This document shows positions 51,038 through 59,412 of a stretch of 64,000 nucleotides of DNA, piece by piece (the first letter of the stretch is position 1; the number at the start of each line of letters is the position of its first letter). Where the stretch lies: positions 99,586-163,585 of the forward strand of contig NZ_WRPO01000007.1 of NCBI RefSeq assembly GCF_009746585.1, read 5' to 3'. The notes beneath the pieces were generated by a model that saw only the letters and a list, made by a program, of their open reading frames with translations, was not told where the DNA came from and ran no database searches. The position numbers were made by a program, and so were the translations under genes. This DNA comes from Novosphingobium aquimarinum (GTDB lineage Bacteria > Pseudomonadota > Alphaproteobacteria > Sphingomonadales > Sphingomonadaceae).

Positions 51038-51802
51038 TCACATCGCGGTGGCGCCCCCGTCGACGACGAGCTCGGCACCGGTGATATAGGAAGACTCGTC
51101 GCTTGCCAGGAACAGGTTCATGTTGGCGATGTCTGCCGGCGTGCCCATGCGCTGCATCGGAATGCCCGCGACGATCTCCTTGAAGCCGTCGGGATTGTCG
51201 CGCCTGGCCACATCCTGCATCGCGGTTTCGATCATGCCGGGATGGACCGAATTGCACCGAATGCCTTCTGCGGCGCATTCCATGGCGATCACCTTGGAAA
51301 AAGTCCGTACGCCGCCCTTGGCAGCGCCATAGGCGGCGCAAGCGGGGACACCGACCAACCCTGCCATGGAGGAAAGGTTGATGATCGAACCACCGCCGCC
51401 GGTTTGGCGCATCAGGGCCACTGCCCGCTGCGTGCCGTAGAACACGCTATCGAGGTTGATCCGGTTCTGCCGTTCCCAGTCCGCGGCCGTCAGATCCGCG
51501 ATCGGCTTGAGGATCGCGATCCCGGCGTTGTTCACCAGGATGTCGAGCCGGCCATGACCCTTGCGGATCTGCGCAAACAGCGTGTCCCAGTCACCCTCGC
51601 TCGTCACGTCGTGCGCGTGGGCTTCCGCCATGTCGCCATTTTCACGGATCTTGCTCGCGACGCCCTCGGCACCGGCAAGATCGATATCGGTGAGATAGAC
51701 GAAGGCGCCTTCCTGAGCGAAGCGTTCGGCTGTTGCAGCCCCAAGTCCGCGCGCATTGCCCGCGCCCGTGACCAGCGCAATTTTTCCTTCGAGACGCCCC
51801 AT
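51038..51802 (-). CDS. SDR family oxidoreductase
   Basis: A 254-residue classical SDR. The nucleotide motif TGAGNARGLGAATAERF has a two-residue insert (N-A) in the glycine loop; the aspartate TDIDLAG suggests NAD. Active site: SSMAGLVGVPACAAYGAAKGG (Tyr-x3-Lys). The closing GMIETAMQ and TGAELVVDGGATAM are family-typical. It is probably a hydroxysteroid- or alcohol-type dehydrogenase of the catabolic pathway. Divergent from the third MDR gene across 190 bases. Confidence 0.88.
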   Translation of the reverse strand: MGRLEGKIALVTGAGNARGLGAATAERFAQEGAFVYLTDIDLAGAEGVASKIRENGDMAEAHAHDVTSEGDWDTLFAQIRKGHGRLDILVNNAGIAILKPIADLTAADWERQNRINLDSVFYGTQRAVALMRQTGGGGSIINLSSMAGLVGVPACAAYGAAKGGVRTFSKVIAMECAAEGIRCNSVHPGMIETAMQDVARRDNPDGFKEIVAGIPMQRMGTPADIANMNLFLASDESSYITGAELVVDGGATAM

Positions 51803-51993
51803 AGTCGGATCCTTTCCCAGTCGTTATTGCCGGCAGTCAGGATCTGGCCGGCGTTGCTATCGTTCGATTGTCGCAACCCTATGGACCGCATGGCGGTAGG
51901 GAATGACCTGCCTAATTGCACAGGTGCGGTTTGCCATGCGATTGCCGATCTCGGTCCATGCTGGAAAGCCACGAAAACAAGAGAGGAATTGCA

Positions 51994-53007
51994 ATGTCGA
52001 CGAACCGCCAATTCGTATTGGTCCGCCGTCCGCACGGCGAGCCCGTCCCGGAAGACTTCTCTCTGGTTTCGAAGGAGATCCCCCAGGCGCCCGAAGGCGG
52101 CATTGTGGTGCGCAATCGCTACATCTCGCTCGATCCGGCCCAGCGGGGCTGGATGGACGACGCCGAAAGCTACATGCCGCCGATCCCGCTTGGCGATGCG
52201 GTCCGCGCCACCACTGTCGGCACGGTCCATGAGTCGCGCAATCCCGACTTCGTGGAAGGCCAGTGGGTGATGGGGCTCAACGCGATCGAGGATTACTCGG
52301 TTGCGCTGCCGGGTGGATTCACCATGCCGGTGGACATCGACGCGGTCGCCTCGCCGTCCAATTATCTTTCCGCGCTCGGCGCAGTCGGGATGACGGCGTA
52401 CTTCGGATTGCTCGAGACCGGAAAACCGGCCGAGGGCGACACTTTGCTGGTCACTGGCGCGGCAGGTGCCGTCGGCTCGCTGGTCGGGCAGATCGGCAAG
52501 TTGCAGGGCTGCCGCGTCATCGGCATCGCCGGCGGGGCTGAAAAGTGCCGCAGGTTGATCGAAGACTACGGCTTCGACGTTGCGATCGATTACCGCGACA
52601 AGAGCGTCGAGACGCTTGCCGACGAAGTGCGCGCGGCCGCGCCCAAGGGCGTCAACGTTCAGTTCGAGAACGTCGGCGGGCCGGTGATGGAAGCCGGAAT
52701 ACTCAACCTCGCGCATTACGCTCGCGTGGTCCTGTGCGGTCTCATCAGCGAATACAATGCGCCGGAAAGAGTGGGCATGCGCAACCTGTGGCAAGTGCTT
52801 GCGACCCGCTCCACGATTCACGGCTTCATCGTAGCCGACTATGCCGAGCGCTTCGGTGAAGGCGGCGCGCAGTTGGCGCAGTGGATGGCCGATGGAAGCC
52901 TGCGGTTCGATGAAGACGTGCAGGAAGGCATGGAGAACGTCTACCCCGCCTTCATGCGACTTTTCTCGGGGAAGAACACCGGCAAGCTGGTGCTGAAAAT
53001 AGCCTGA
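51994..53007 (+). CDS. MDR-family NADP-dependent oxidoreductase 3
   Basis: A 337-residue MDR reductase, the third of the set. N-terminal RQFVLVRRPHGEPVPEDFSLVSKEIPQAPEGGIVVRNRYISLDPAQRGWMDD is the CurA/prostaglandin-reductase-like start; NADP motif VTGAAGAVGSLVGQIGKLQGCRVIGIAGGAEKC; substrate region NVQFENVGGPVMEAGILNLAHYARVVLCGL. Start: ATG 51994 with GAGAGGA upstream; the frame is open to 51916 without similarity. It is divergent from the SDR at 51802 and convergent with the SDR at 53185. Confidence 0.88.
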   Translation: MSTNRQFVLVRRPHGEPVPEDFSLVSKEIPQAPEGGIVVRNRYISLDPAQRGWMDDAESYMPPIPLGDAVRATTVGTVHESRNPDFVEGQWVMGLNAIEDYSVALPGGFTMPVDIDAVASPSNYLSALGAVGMTAYFGLLETGKPAEGDTLLVTGAAGAVGSLVGQIGKLQGCRVIGIAGGAEKCRRLIEDYGFDVAIDYRDKSVETLADEVRAAAPKGVNVQFENVGGPVMEAGILNLAHYARVVLCGLISEYNAPERVGMRNLWQVLATRSTIHGFIVADYAERFGEGGAQLAQWMADGSLRFDEDVQEGMENVYPAFMRLFSGKNTGKLVLKIA

Positions 53008-53100
53008 TTATCCGCGAAGTTCGCAATTGCTGCGCAACGCGCTCGGCGTTTGATGTCCTCGCGGCAGCGAATTTCGGCAGCACCCTGGAGCAAAAAATTC

Positions 53101-53130
53101 GCGACGGCTTTCCCCGGGGAAGGCCGTCGC
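53101..53130 (-). terminator. Intrinsic terminator of the SDR gene at 53185
   Basis: A near-perfect 30-base inverted repeat (arms GCGACGGC and GCCGTCGC enclosing TTTCCCC/GGGGAAG) lies 55 bases downstream of the minus-strand SDR stop. On that strand it is followed by GAATTTTTTG, a good T-run. It may also stop transcription of the plus-strand MDR gene. Confidence 0.82.
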
Positions 53131-53184
53131 TTAGTTCCTCTCAATTCGAAAAGCAGACCGAAATATCGGTGCGGGTCGCCCCGG

Positions 53185-53946
53185 TCAGAATTGAACGCGC
53201 TTGGTAAAGCCGCCATCGACCACGATGTTCGTTCCCGTCATCGCCTTGCAGGCCGGGGAGGCCGCGAACACGATTGCGTTCGCAAGCTCTTCACCGGTCG
53301 TCATCCTTCCGTTCGGGATCGATCCGACAATCTGTTCGAAAAAGTCGGGCGCCGCTTGCTTGATCTGCGGCCACGGACCGTCGTCGGTCCAAACGGGGCC
53401 AGGCGTGAAGCAATTGCAACGGATGCCTTCGGCGGCCAGCGACTGTGCCGTCGCCGCGGAATAGTTGATCACGGCCGCCTTCAGCGCATTGTAAGGCTGA
53501 ACGCCCATGAATTCCTCGACGGCGCCGGTCGAGCTCATACAGATTATCGAACCGTTTTCCGACTTGGCGAGAAACGGCTTCGCGGCAGCGATCCCTCGGC
53601 GCATCGGCAGGATATCGGTCTTGAGAATGGTTTCCCAGCCTGCGTCGCTATCCTCGCCGGGATTGGCCGACGTGAAACTGATGAAGATGTCGCAACCGCC
53701 GAGCTCACCCGCAGCCTTTTCGACGAAAGCCGGGACGCTCGCGGCATCGGTAACGTCGAGCGCCTCGACATAGTTGGAGACGCCGGCCGTATCGAGCTCG
53801 CCCTTCACCGTATCGACCTTGTCCTGCGTGCGGCCGCAAATGGCCACTGCGCAACCTTCCGCGGCAAGGACTTTGGCGACCGCGCGGCCGATCCCGCCGT
53901 TGGCGCCCACGAGGATCGCTTTCATTCCCTTAAGTCCAAGATCCAT
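53185..53946 (-). CDS. SDR family oxidoreductase
   Basis: A 253-residue SDR. The motif VGANGGIGRAVAKVLAAEG and CGRTQDKV follow the classical layout; the active site is CMSSTGAVEEFMGVQPYNALKAAV (Tyr-x3-Lys). The ATG at 53946 has GGAGGA 9 bases upstream. The substrate is unknown. It is divergent from the SDR at 54110 across 163 bases and probably pairs with it in the pathway. Confidence 0.87.
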   Translation of the reverse strand: MDLGLKGMKAILVGANGGIGRAVAKVLAAEGCAVAICGRTQDKVDTVKGELDTAGVSNYVEALDVTDAASVPAFVEKAAGELGGCDIFISFTSANPGEDSDAGWETILKTDILPMRRGIAAAKPFLAKSENGSIICMSSTGAVEEFMGVQPYNALKAAVINYSAATAQSLAAEGIRCNCFTPGPVWTDDGPWPQIKQAAPDFFEQIVGSIPNGRMTTGEELANAIVFAASPACKAMTGTNIVVDGGFTKRVQF

Positions 53947-54109
53947 CGTTTCAGGTCCTCCACACGAGTTTGGGCGCCGACGCGCTGTTGTGCGATGGTG
54001 TTTCGACCGTGGCAACCGGTGTGGCCACTCCTCTTTTGAACAGGAAGTTGGGACCCCCTGGCCCGTGTTAGCCCCGGAGCAACAGGAATAAGACGGGAAA
54101 GGAGCGGGT

Positions 54110-54916
54110 ATGTCGGGACGCCTCGCAGGAAAACGCACGCTGATCGTCGGCGCGAGCAGCCGCGACAACATGGGGCAGTGCATCGCGCGCCGCTTCCTGG
54201 CGGAAGGCGCCCAAATCATGGTCAGCGGTCGCAAGGACGCGGAACTGAAGGCGTTTTGCGGCGAGACCGGATGCACCTGGGCGACCTGCGACCTTACCGA
54301 ACAGGACAGTATCGATGCCTTGGTCGAAACCTGCGCGAACATGCTGGGCGGGATCGATGTCGCGATCAACGCGACCGGCTGGGGCCTGCTCAAGCCGTTC
54401 CTCGAAACCACACACGAAGAATTGATGGCGTTGACGATGCTGCAGTACGTCGGCGCTTTCGAGTTCTATCAGGCCGTGTTGCGCAAGATGTGCCGCAGCA
54501 TGGGCGGCGACGGCGGTTCGATCATCCAGATCAGCTCGGCCACGGCGACGATCATGCTCAACGATCATGCCGCCTACATGGGGACCAAGGCCGGTGCCGA
54601 TCACGTCATCCGCTGCATCGCGCACGAGTTCGGCATGGAGGGCGTGCGCGCGAACACGATTTCGCCGGGGCTGACGGACACGCCGATGACCGCGGAGGCG
54701 CGCGAAGTGCCCGGACTGTTCGATGCGTTCCTGGCCGGCTATCCGCTGGGCCGCATCGGCACCAGCGAGGACATCGCGGCGGCTGCAGTCTTCGTCGCCA
54801 GCGACGAATGCTTCATGACAGGAGAGAACCTGCAAGTGAACGGCGGCCTGACGCTGCGCCGCAACCCGATGAAAAGCGAAATCGAAGCGTCCGTCGCGCA
54901 AGCCATGAACGAATAG
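54110..54916 (+). CDS. SDR family oxidoreductase
   Basis: A 268-residue SDR with an unusual glycine loop, VGASSRDNMGQCIARRFLAEG, recalling enoyl-reductase-like SDRs (FabI-type spacing). Active site: QISSATATIMLNDHAAYMGTKAGADHVIR (Tyr-x3-Lys). The closing SPGLTDTPMTAEAREVPGLFDAFLAGYPLGRIGTSEDIAAAAVFVASDECFMTGENLQVNGG is classical. AAAGGAGCGGGT precedes the ATG. Convergent with the acyl-CoA synthetase gene. Confidence 0.87.
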   Translation: MSGRLAGKRTLIVGASSRDNMGQCIARRFLAEGAQIMVSGRKDAELKAFCGETGCTWATCDLTEQDSIDALVETCANMLGGIDVAINATGWGLLKPFLETTHEELMALTMLQYVGAFEFYQAVLRKMCRSMGGDGGSIIQISSATATIMLNDHAAYMGTKAGADHVIRCIAHEFGMEGVRANTISPGLTDTPMTAEAREVPGLFDAFLAGYPLGRIGTSEDIAAAAVFVASDECFMTGENLQVNGGLTLRRNPMKSEIEASVAQAMNE

Positions 54917-54953
54917 CGGGACGTAAAGGGTGCGGCTTTGCGCGATCCCGGCG

Positions 54954-56621
54954 CTAGCTTGCTCCGCCCGTCTGGTCGGCTTCGACGAGCGTCTTGACCT
55001 CGGCACGAAGCTGATCCTTGCGAACTTTGCCTGCGGCCGTGCGCGGGAAATCGTCCCGGAATTCGAAGCGTTCGGGGATCTTCTGTTTGGCAAGGCCGCT
55101 ATCGCCGACGTGCGCGACGAGTGCGGACGCGTCGATACCAGCTTCGGCCGTGATCACATAGGCGCATACGCCTTCACCGAGCCGCGGATGGGGCATGGCG
55201 ACCACGGCCGCCTCGCGCACTTTGGGATGGCGAAGAAGAACGTCTTCGATCTCCTTGGCCGAAATGTTCTCGCCGCCACGGATGATGAGATCCTTCTTGC
55301 GCCCGGTGATCGTGATCGCACCCGCAGGGCTGCGGATACCGAGGTCTCCCGTGCGGAAATAGCCGTCTTCGGTGATCGCGGCACGGGTCTGTTCGGCATC
55401 GGCGTAGCCGAGCATCATGGCCGGTCCCCGCGCGAGGATTTCGCCTTCGGTACCATCGGGCAGCGGGCGATGCTCGTGATCGACGATGCGAACGTCGTAG
55501 TCTCCGATCCGTCCGTCCGTCGTCGCGGCAAGCTGTTCGTCGTGCGGCCAGCCGAACGTGACGAGGGGAACTTCGGACGCACCGAAAACGCGGAAGGCAT
55601 GGCAATCGTCGAACGCGGCGTTGGCAGCCGGGATCAGATCGTCGGGAACGGCGGCACCGCCGCAGGCGAAGTACCGGAACCCGCTCAGGCGGTTGCCGAA
55701 CTTGCGCGCGGTATCCGCCAGTTCGACGAGAAACGGCGTGGCCGCCACCGTGCCCACGAGGTTGTGCTGCACGATCAGCCGCAAGGCGTCCTCGGCGTTC
55801 CACGCTTCCATCAGGACGGTGCGCGTCCCGCATATGAACGGGGCTTCCAACCCGTTGGCATAGCCCGAAACGTGCGTGACCGGGGAGGGCATCAATGTCG
55901 CCTCTCCGGCAGACAGGCCCCAGTCCGCTGCGCTTTCACGCAAGATTCGGGCGATCGAGACATGCGAATGCAGCACGCCCTTGGGCCGCCCGGTCGTTCC
56001 CGAAGTGTAGAGCACCAGCTTCACCCCCAGCGGGTCGACTTCCGGCCAGGTGAACGCAAAGTTTCGTCCTTCGGCGACGAGCGCGGCATAGTCCTCCGGG
56101 CCGCTGCCACGCACCGTGAAGACGTGCTCGAGTGTGGGCAGGTGAGTCCTGATCCGCAGCGCCATCGCTTCGAAGTCGAACTTGCGAAACGTGCTGGCGA
56201 CGAAAATCGCGCGTGCTCCGCAATCTTCGAGCATCTGCGACACTTCGTGATCGCGATAGATCGGAACGATGGGATTGATGACGAGGCCGGACATCGCTGC
56301 GGCGAGGTTGACGACCATCGCTTCGTACCAGTTGGGTATCTGGAACGCGATGACGTCGCCCTTGCGCAAGCCGCGCTGGTACATCGCGGCGGACAAGGCC
56401 TCGGCTTCGGCCATGATCTGCGCGCGTGTGCGCGTGAGTTCGCCATCGACAATCGCGATGAAATCGGGATCGTCCTCAGTCAACGCAGCGGCTTGTTGCG
56501 CGATCGTGCGCTCGTCCCAGACTCCGGTTCCGACGTACGTCGCAAGATGTGCGGGCGGACCTTCTAGCCAGGCCCATGCAGGGCTCTTCCTCTCCATCAT
56601 GTCAGCTAAGTGCTCCACCAT
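54954..56621 (-). CDS. AMP-dependent acyl-CoA synthetase/ligase (ANL superfamily)
   Basis: A 555-residue ANL enzyme. The P-loop-like motif VKLVLYTSGTTGRPKGVLHSH, the A5-type YFACGGAAVPDDLIPAAN, the ATP-binding YFRTGDLGIRSPAG, and the C-terminal lysine region ERFEFRDDFPRTAAGKVRKDQL are all present. Resemblance is to cyclohexanecarboxylate/benzoate-type CoA ligases (CaiC/MenE clade). It would activate an acid formed in the degradation pathway. Start uncertain: ATG 56621 (MVEHLADMM) or ATG 56600 with GGAG upstream. Divergent from the Rieske oxygenase at 56713. Confidence 0.88.
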   Translation of the reverse strand: MVEHLADMMERKSPAWAWLEGPPAHLATYVGTGVWDERTIAQQAAALTEDDPDFIAIVDGELTRTRAQIMAEAEALSAAMYQRGLRKGDVIAFQIPNWYEAMVVNLAAAMSGLVINPIVPIYRDHEVSQMLEDCGARAIFVASTFRKFDFEAMALRIRTHLPTLEHVFTVRGSGPEDYAALVAEGRNFAFTWPEVDPLGVKLVLYTSGTTGRPKGVLHSHVSIARILRESAADWGLSAGEATLMPSPVTHVSGYANGLEAPFICGTRTVLMEAWNAEDALRLIVQHNLVGTVAATPFLVELADTARKFGNRLSGFRYFACGGAAVPDDLIPAANAAFDDCHAFRVFGASEVPLVTFGWPHDEQLAATTDGRIGDYDVRIVDHEHRPLPDGTEGEILARGPAMMLGYADAEQTRAAITEDGYFRTGDLGIRSPAGAITITGRKKDLIIRGGENISAKEIEDVLLRHPKVREAAVVAMPHPRLGEGVCAYVITAEAGIDASALVAHVGDSGLAKQKIPERFEFRDDFPRTAAGKVRKDQLRAEVKTLVEADQTGGAS

Positions 56622-56712
56622 CGAGGCGCCGCCAACTAGTACCTTGGGCAGCTTGCGACGGGCTGGCGGACACTTCAAGAATTGCAGTCAAATCTAAACC
56701 GGGAGCAGGTTA

Positions 56713-57888
56713 GTGGATCGTTTGAGCAAGCTTGGCGACGTTGCCGAAATCATGCTCGACTATGTCGAGAACAAGAAGACCCATCAGACGGACAAGCCGC
56801 TGCGCGTCCCCACTCGCAGCTATACGGACCAGGATCAGTTCGACGCGGAAATCGAACTGATCTTCAAGCGCACGCCGCTCATGCTGGCTTTCACCGCCGA
56901 ATTGCCCAACCCCGGCGACTACAAGACCATGGATGCCGTCGGCATGCCGGTGCTGATCAACCGTGACAAGCAGGGTGAGGTTCGCGCCTTCCTCAACGTG
57001 TGTTCGCACCGCGGCGCTCCCGTGGCCGAAGGAACGGGAAATTGCTCGCGCTTCACCTGCAAGTACCACTCCTGGACCTACGGCAGCGACGGCAAGCTGA
57101 TCGGGATCGCGGAATCATCCACGTTCGGGGACGTCGACAAGTCAGAGATGGGCCTACGCCAGCTGCCTTGCGAGGAACGGGCCGGCATGATCTTCGTTTG
57201 CCTTACCCCCAACGCGCCCATGGATCTCGACCGCTATTTCAAGGGTTACCTCGAAGACTTCGAAGCGCTCGATTTCGCGAACTGGACTTATCTCGGCAAT
57301 CGCCGGATCGAGGGCGCGAACTGGAAGATTGCCTTTGACGGCTATCTCGAAGGCTATCACTTCAAGTCGCTGCATCCGGACACGATCTTCCCGCGTACGC
57401 CGTCGAACACCATGCATTACGAGGGGTTTGGCCCCAACATGCGCATCGGCTTTCCGCAGCACTCGATCGCCGAGCAGCTCAAGGATGTCCCGCGCGAGCA
57501 GTGGGGCGACCGGGAAAACGCCGGCTACGATTTCGTGCGCATCTTTTTCCCGAATGTCTCGCTGTTCGTCGCGCCGGAGATCACGCAAGTCGCGCAGCTT
57601 TTCCCTGGACCGACGCCCGACCGCAACGTCACCATCCTCAACTATTTGCGCCGCGAGCCGATCCGCGACGAAGCGGATCGGGAAGCCGTCGAAGGCGCGA
57701 TGAACTTCTTCCGCGACGTGACGTATACCGAAGACTACGTCATCGGGCTCGAGATCCAGAAGGGCCTCGAATCCGGCGCCCACGACGATCTCGTCTTCGG
57801 GCGCAACGAACGCGGCAACCAGTTCTTTCATGAATGGGTGAACTGGTACCTCGAAGACGATCCGTCCGCACCCGAACCGCAGATGTAA
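56713..57888 (+). CDS. Rieske oxygenase alpha-type protein 1 (aromatic ring-hydroxylating family)
   Basis: A 391-residue Rieske non-haem iron oxygenase. Rieske site: CSHRG (Cys97, His99) and CKYHSW (Cys116, His119). Catalytic iron ligands lie in FDGYLEGYHFKSLHPD (Glu213, His216, His221 region). The start is a GTG at 56713 after GGGAGCAGGTTA. The EthD-like gene follows 5 bases later. No beta subunit gene is adjacent, so it resembles single-subunit (alpha-3) oxygenases or demethylases. Substrate unknown. Confidence 0.88.
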   Translation: MDRLSKLGDVAEIMLDYVENKKTHQTDKPLRVPTRSYTDQDQFDAEIELIFKRTPLMLAFTAELPNPGDYKTMDAVGMPVLINRDKQGEVRAFLNVCSHRGAPVAEGTGNCSRFTCKYHSWTYGSDGKLIGIAESSTFGDVDKSEMGLRQLPCEERAGMIFVCLTPNAPMDLDRYFKGYLEDFEALDFANWTYLGNRRIEGANWKIAFDGYLEGYHFKSLHPDTIFPRTPSNTMHYEGFGPNMRIGFPQHSIAEQLKDVPREQWGDRENAGYDFVRIFFPNVSLFVAPEITQVAQLFPGPTPDRNVTILNYLRREPIRDEADREAVEGAMNFFRDVTYTEDYVIGLEIQKGLESGAHDDLVFGRNERGNQFFHEWVNWYLEDDPSAPEPQM

Positions 57889-57893
57889 CGCGC

Positions 57894-58274
57894 GTGTCCG
57901 TCACGGTAATCACCCTGCTCAAGCGCCGCTCCGGCATGAGCAGGGTGGACTTTCGCGACTACTACGAAACCCACCACCGCCGCATCGGCGAACAGGTTCT
58001 GGCGGGATATGCCACGCGCTATGTGCGGCGCTACCTCACGCCAAGCGATGGTGAGGACCAGGAATTCGATTTCGATGTGGTCATGGAAATCGATTTTCCC
58101 GACGAAGCGATGCGGGACGCCTGCTTCCTTGCTATGGGGCGTCCCGATACCCTCGCCATGATAGCCGGAGACGAGGAAAAGCTATTCGATCGCAGTCGGA
58201 TCCGCACGTTCAGCGTCAGCGAGAGCGCATCGGCTATGCCGCCGCCGAACGCATCTGATCCGGACTCTCGCTAA
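57894..58274 (+). CDS. EthD-domain (dimeric alpha-beta barrel) protein
   Basis: A 126-residue ferredoxin-like fold protein of the EthD group: VTVITLLKRRSGMSRVDFRDYYETHHRRIGEQVL is the signature start, followed by FDFDVVMEIDFPDEAMRDACF. The family aids cytochrome P450 or oxygenase systems or acts as a small-molecule isomerase or decarboxylase. The GTG at 57894 lies 5 bases past the Rieske oxygenase stop, so the two are co-translated. The stop abuts the convergent SnoaL-like stop at 58275. Confidence 0.75.
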   Translation: MSVTVITLLKRRSGMSRVDFRDYYETHHRRIGEQVLAGYATRYVRRYLTPSDGEDQEFDFDVVMEIDFPDEAMRDACFLAMGRPDTLAMIAGDEEKLFDRSRIRTFSVSESASAMPPPNASDPDSR

Positions 58275-58712
58275 TCACGTCTCGTTGAGGATCGACCCAT
58301 AGGCGCGGCGTGTGAATTGCCATTGCCCGCCGCGCTTTTCCAGCTCGTCATCGTAGCGACCGGTGGTGTGCACCCGCTTGCCGGTATCGGGATCGTCGTA
58401 GATCTCGATGGTGTAGGCGACCGCTTTGGCTTTGGTCCCTTCCACTTCGATTGCGCCGGGCTGCATGAAATAAATCATCGGTTTGGTCATGGCCTCGAGA
58501 CCATACCGCTCCATCGAGGAAGACCACGCCGCGACGATCGCCTCGCGACCGTCGAACCCGCCCAGATCGGGATATTCGAGCAACTCCCAGTGCGCATCCT
58601 CGGCCCAGATCGAGCCCCATAGATCGGCGTCTTTCGTCATCACGCCGTGGGCATGGGTATCCATCAGTTCGCGGATCGCGATGCGATCTTCGATCGGGCC
58701 TGTGAACGCCAT
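58275..58712 (-). CDS. SnoaL/NTF2-like protein
   Basis: A 145-residue NTF2-fold protein beginning MAFTGPIEDRIAIRELMDTHAHGVMTKDADLWGSIWAEDAHW, closely related to that at 49477-49905. The beta half closes with YDDELEKRGGQWQFTRRAYGS. The ATG at 58712 has GGGAG 11 bases upstream; the longer open frame reaches into the SDR and is not used. It follows the SDR by 13 bases in an SDR-SnoaL arrangement behind the Rieske oxygenase gene at 59412. Confidence 0.83.
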   Translation of the reverse strand: MAFTGPIEDRIAIRELMDTHAHGVMTKDADLWGSIWAEDAHWELLEYPDLGGFDGREAIVAAWSSSMERYGLEAMTKPMIYFMQPGAIEVEGTKAKAVAYTIEIYDDPDTGKRVHTTGRYDDELEKRGGQWQFTRRAYGSILNET

Positions 58713-58725
58713 TCTTATTGCTCCC

Positions 58726-59412
58726 TCACCACTCGTGCTTCTTGCCGTTCCAGTTGTAGAACTCGCCGCTCTCTTCCAGCGTCCAGGCTTCGGTGAGCGC
58801 GATGATGGCCTCTGCACTTTCCTGCGGCGTGATGTCGGCGTCCGGCCCGCTCATGTCGGTCTGGACGTATCCGGGGTGAACGATACCGACGACGATGCCA
58901 CGATCCTTGAGATCGGTCGCGACCGATCGCATCATCCGGTTGAGCCCCGCCTTGGCCGCCACATAGGGATAGTAACCGCCGTAAGGCCAAGTCGACGCGG
59001 CGAGCTGGCTGGAAAAGTTGATCACCTTGCACCCGGCACGCATGCGCGGCAGGAACGCGGTGAGAACGCGCATCGGGCCTTTGAGCATCACTTCGAGCGC
59101 ATAGTCGAAGTCGTCCCAGTCGACGCCGTCCAGTTGCGCCGACGCTTCGCCGAGCACGCCCGCGACGTTGTACAGCAGATCGATGGGCTCGGCGCCGGTT
59201 TCGGCGGCACCGGACGTGACCGATGCTGTTTCGGCGACATCCATTTCGTGAATGCTGACCTTGCCGTCCGAACCGCTCGCGATGGCCTGCAGTTCCGCGG
59301 CTTTGGAAGGATTGCGAACCAGCGCGAAGACCCGATCCCCCTTCGCTGCATGGCTGCGAACCAATTCCAGGGCGATGCCGCGACCGGCACCGGTAATTGC
59401 GACATTAGCCAT
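58726..59412 (-). CDS. SDR family oxidoreductase (carbonyl-reductase-like)
   Basis: A 228-residue SDR, shorter than its neighbours: VAITGAGRGIALELVRSHAAKGDRVFALVRNPSKAAEL, N-V-A-G in LLYNVAGVLGEAS, and active-site SSQLAASTWPYGGYYPYVAAKAGLNR (Tyr-x3-Lys), ending FYNWNGKKHEW. The ATG overlaps the Rieske oxygenase stop by one base (TAATG), so translation is coupled. It may oxidise a diol or hydroxylated product of that oxygenase. Confidence 0.87.
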   Translation of the reverse strand: MANVAITGAGRGIALELVRSHAAKGDRVFALVRNPSKAAELQAIASGSDGKVSIHEMDVAETASVTSGAAETGAEPIDLLYNVAGVLGEASAQLDGVDWDDFDYALEVMLKGPMRVLTAFLPRMRAGCKVINFSSQLAASTWPYGGYYPYVAAKAGLNRMMRSVATDLKDRGIVVGIVHPGYVQTDMSGPDADITPQESAEAIIALTEAWTLEESGEFYNWNGKKHEW

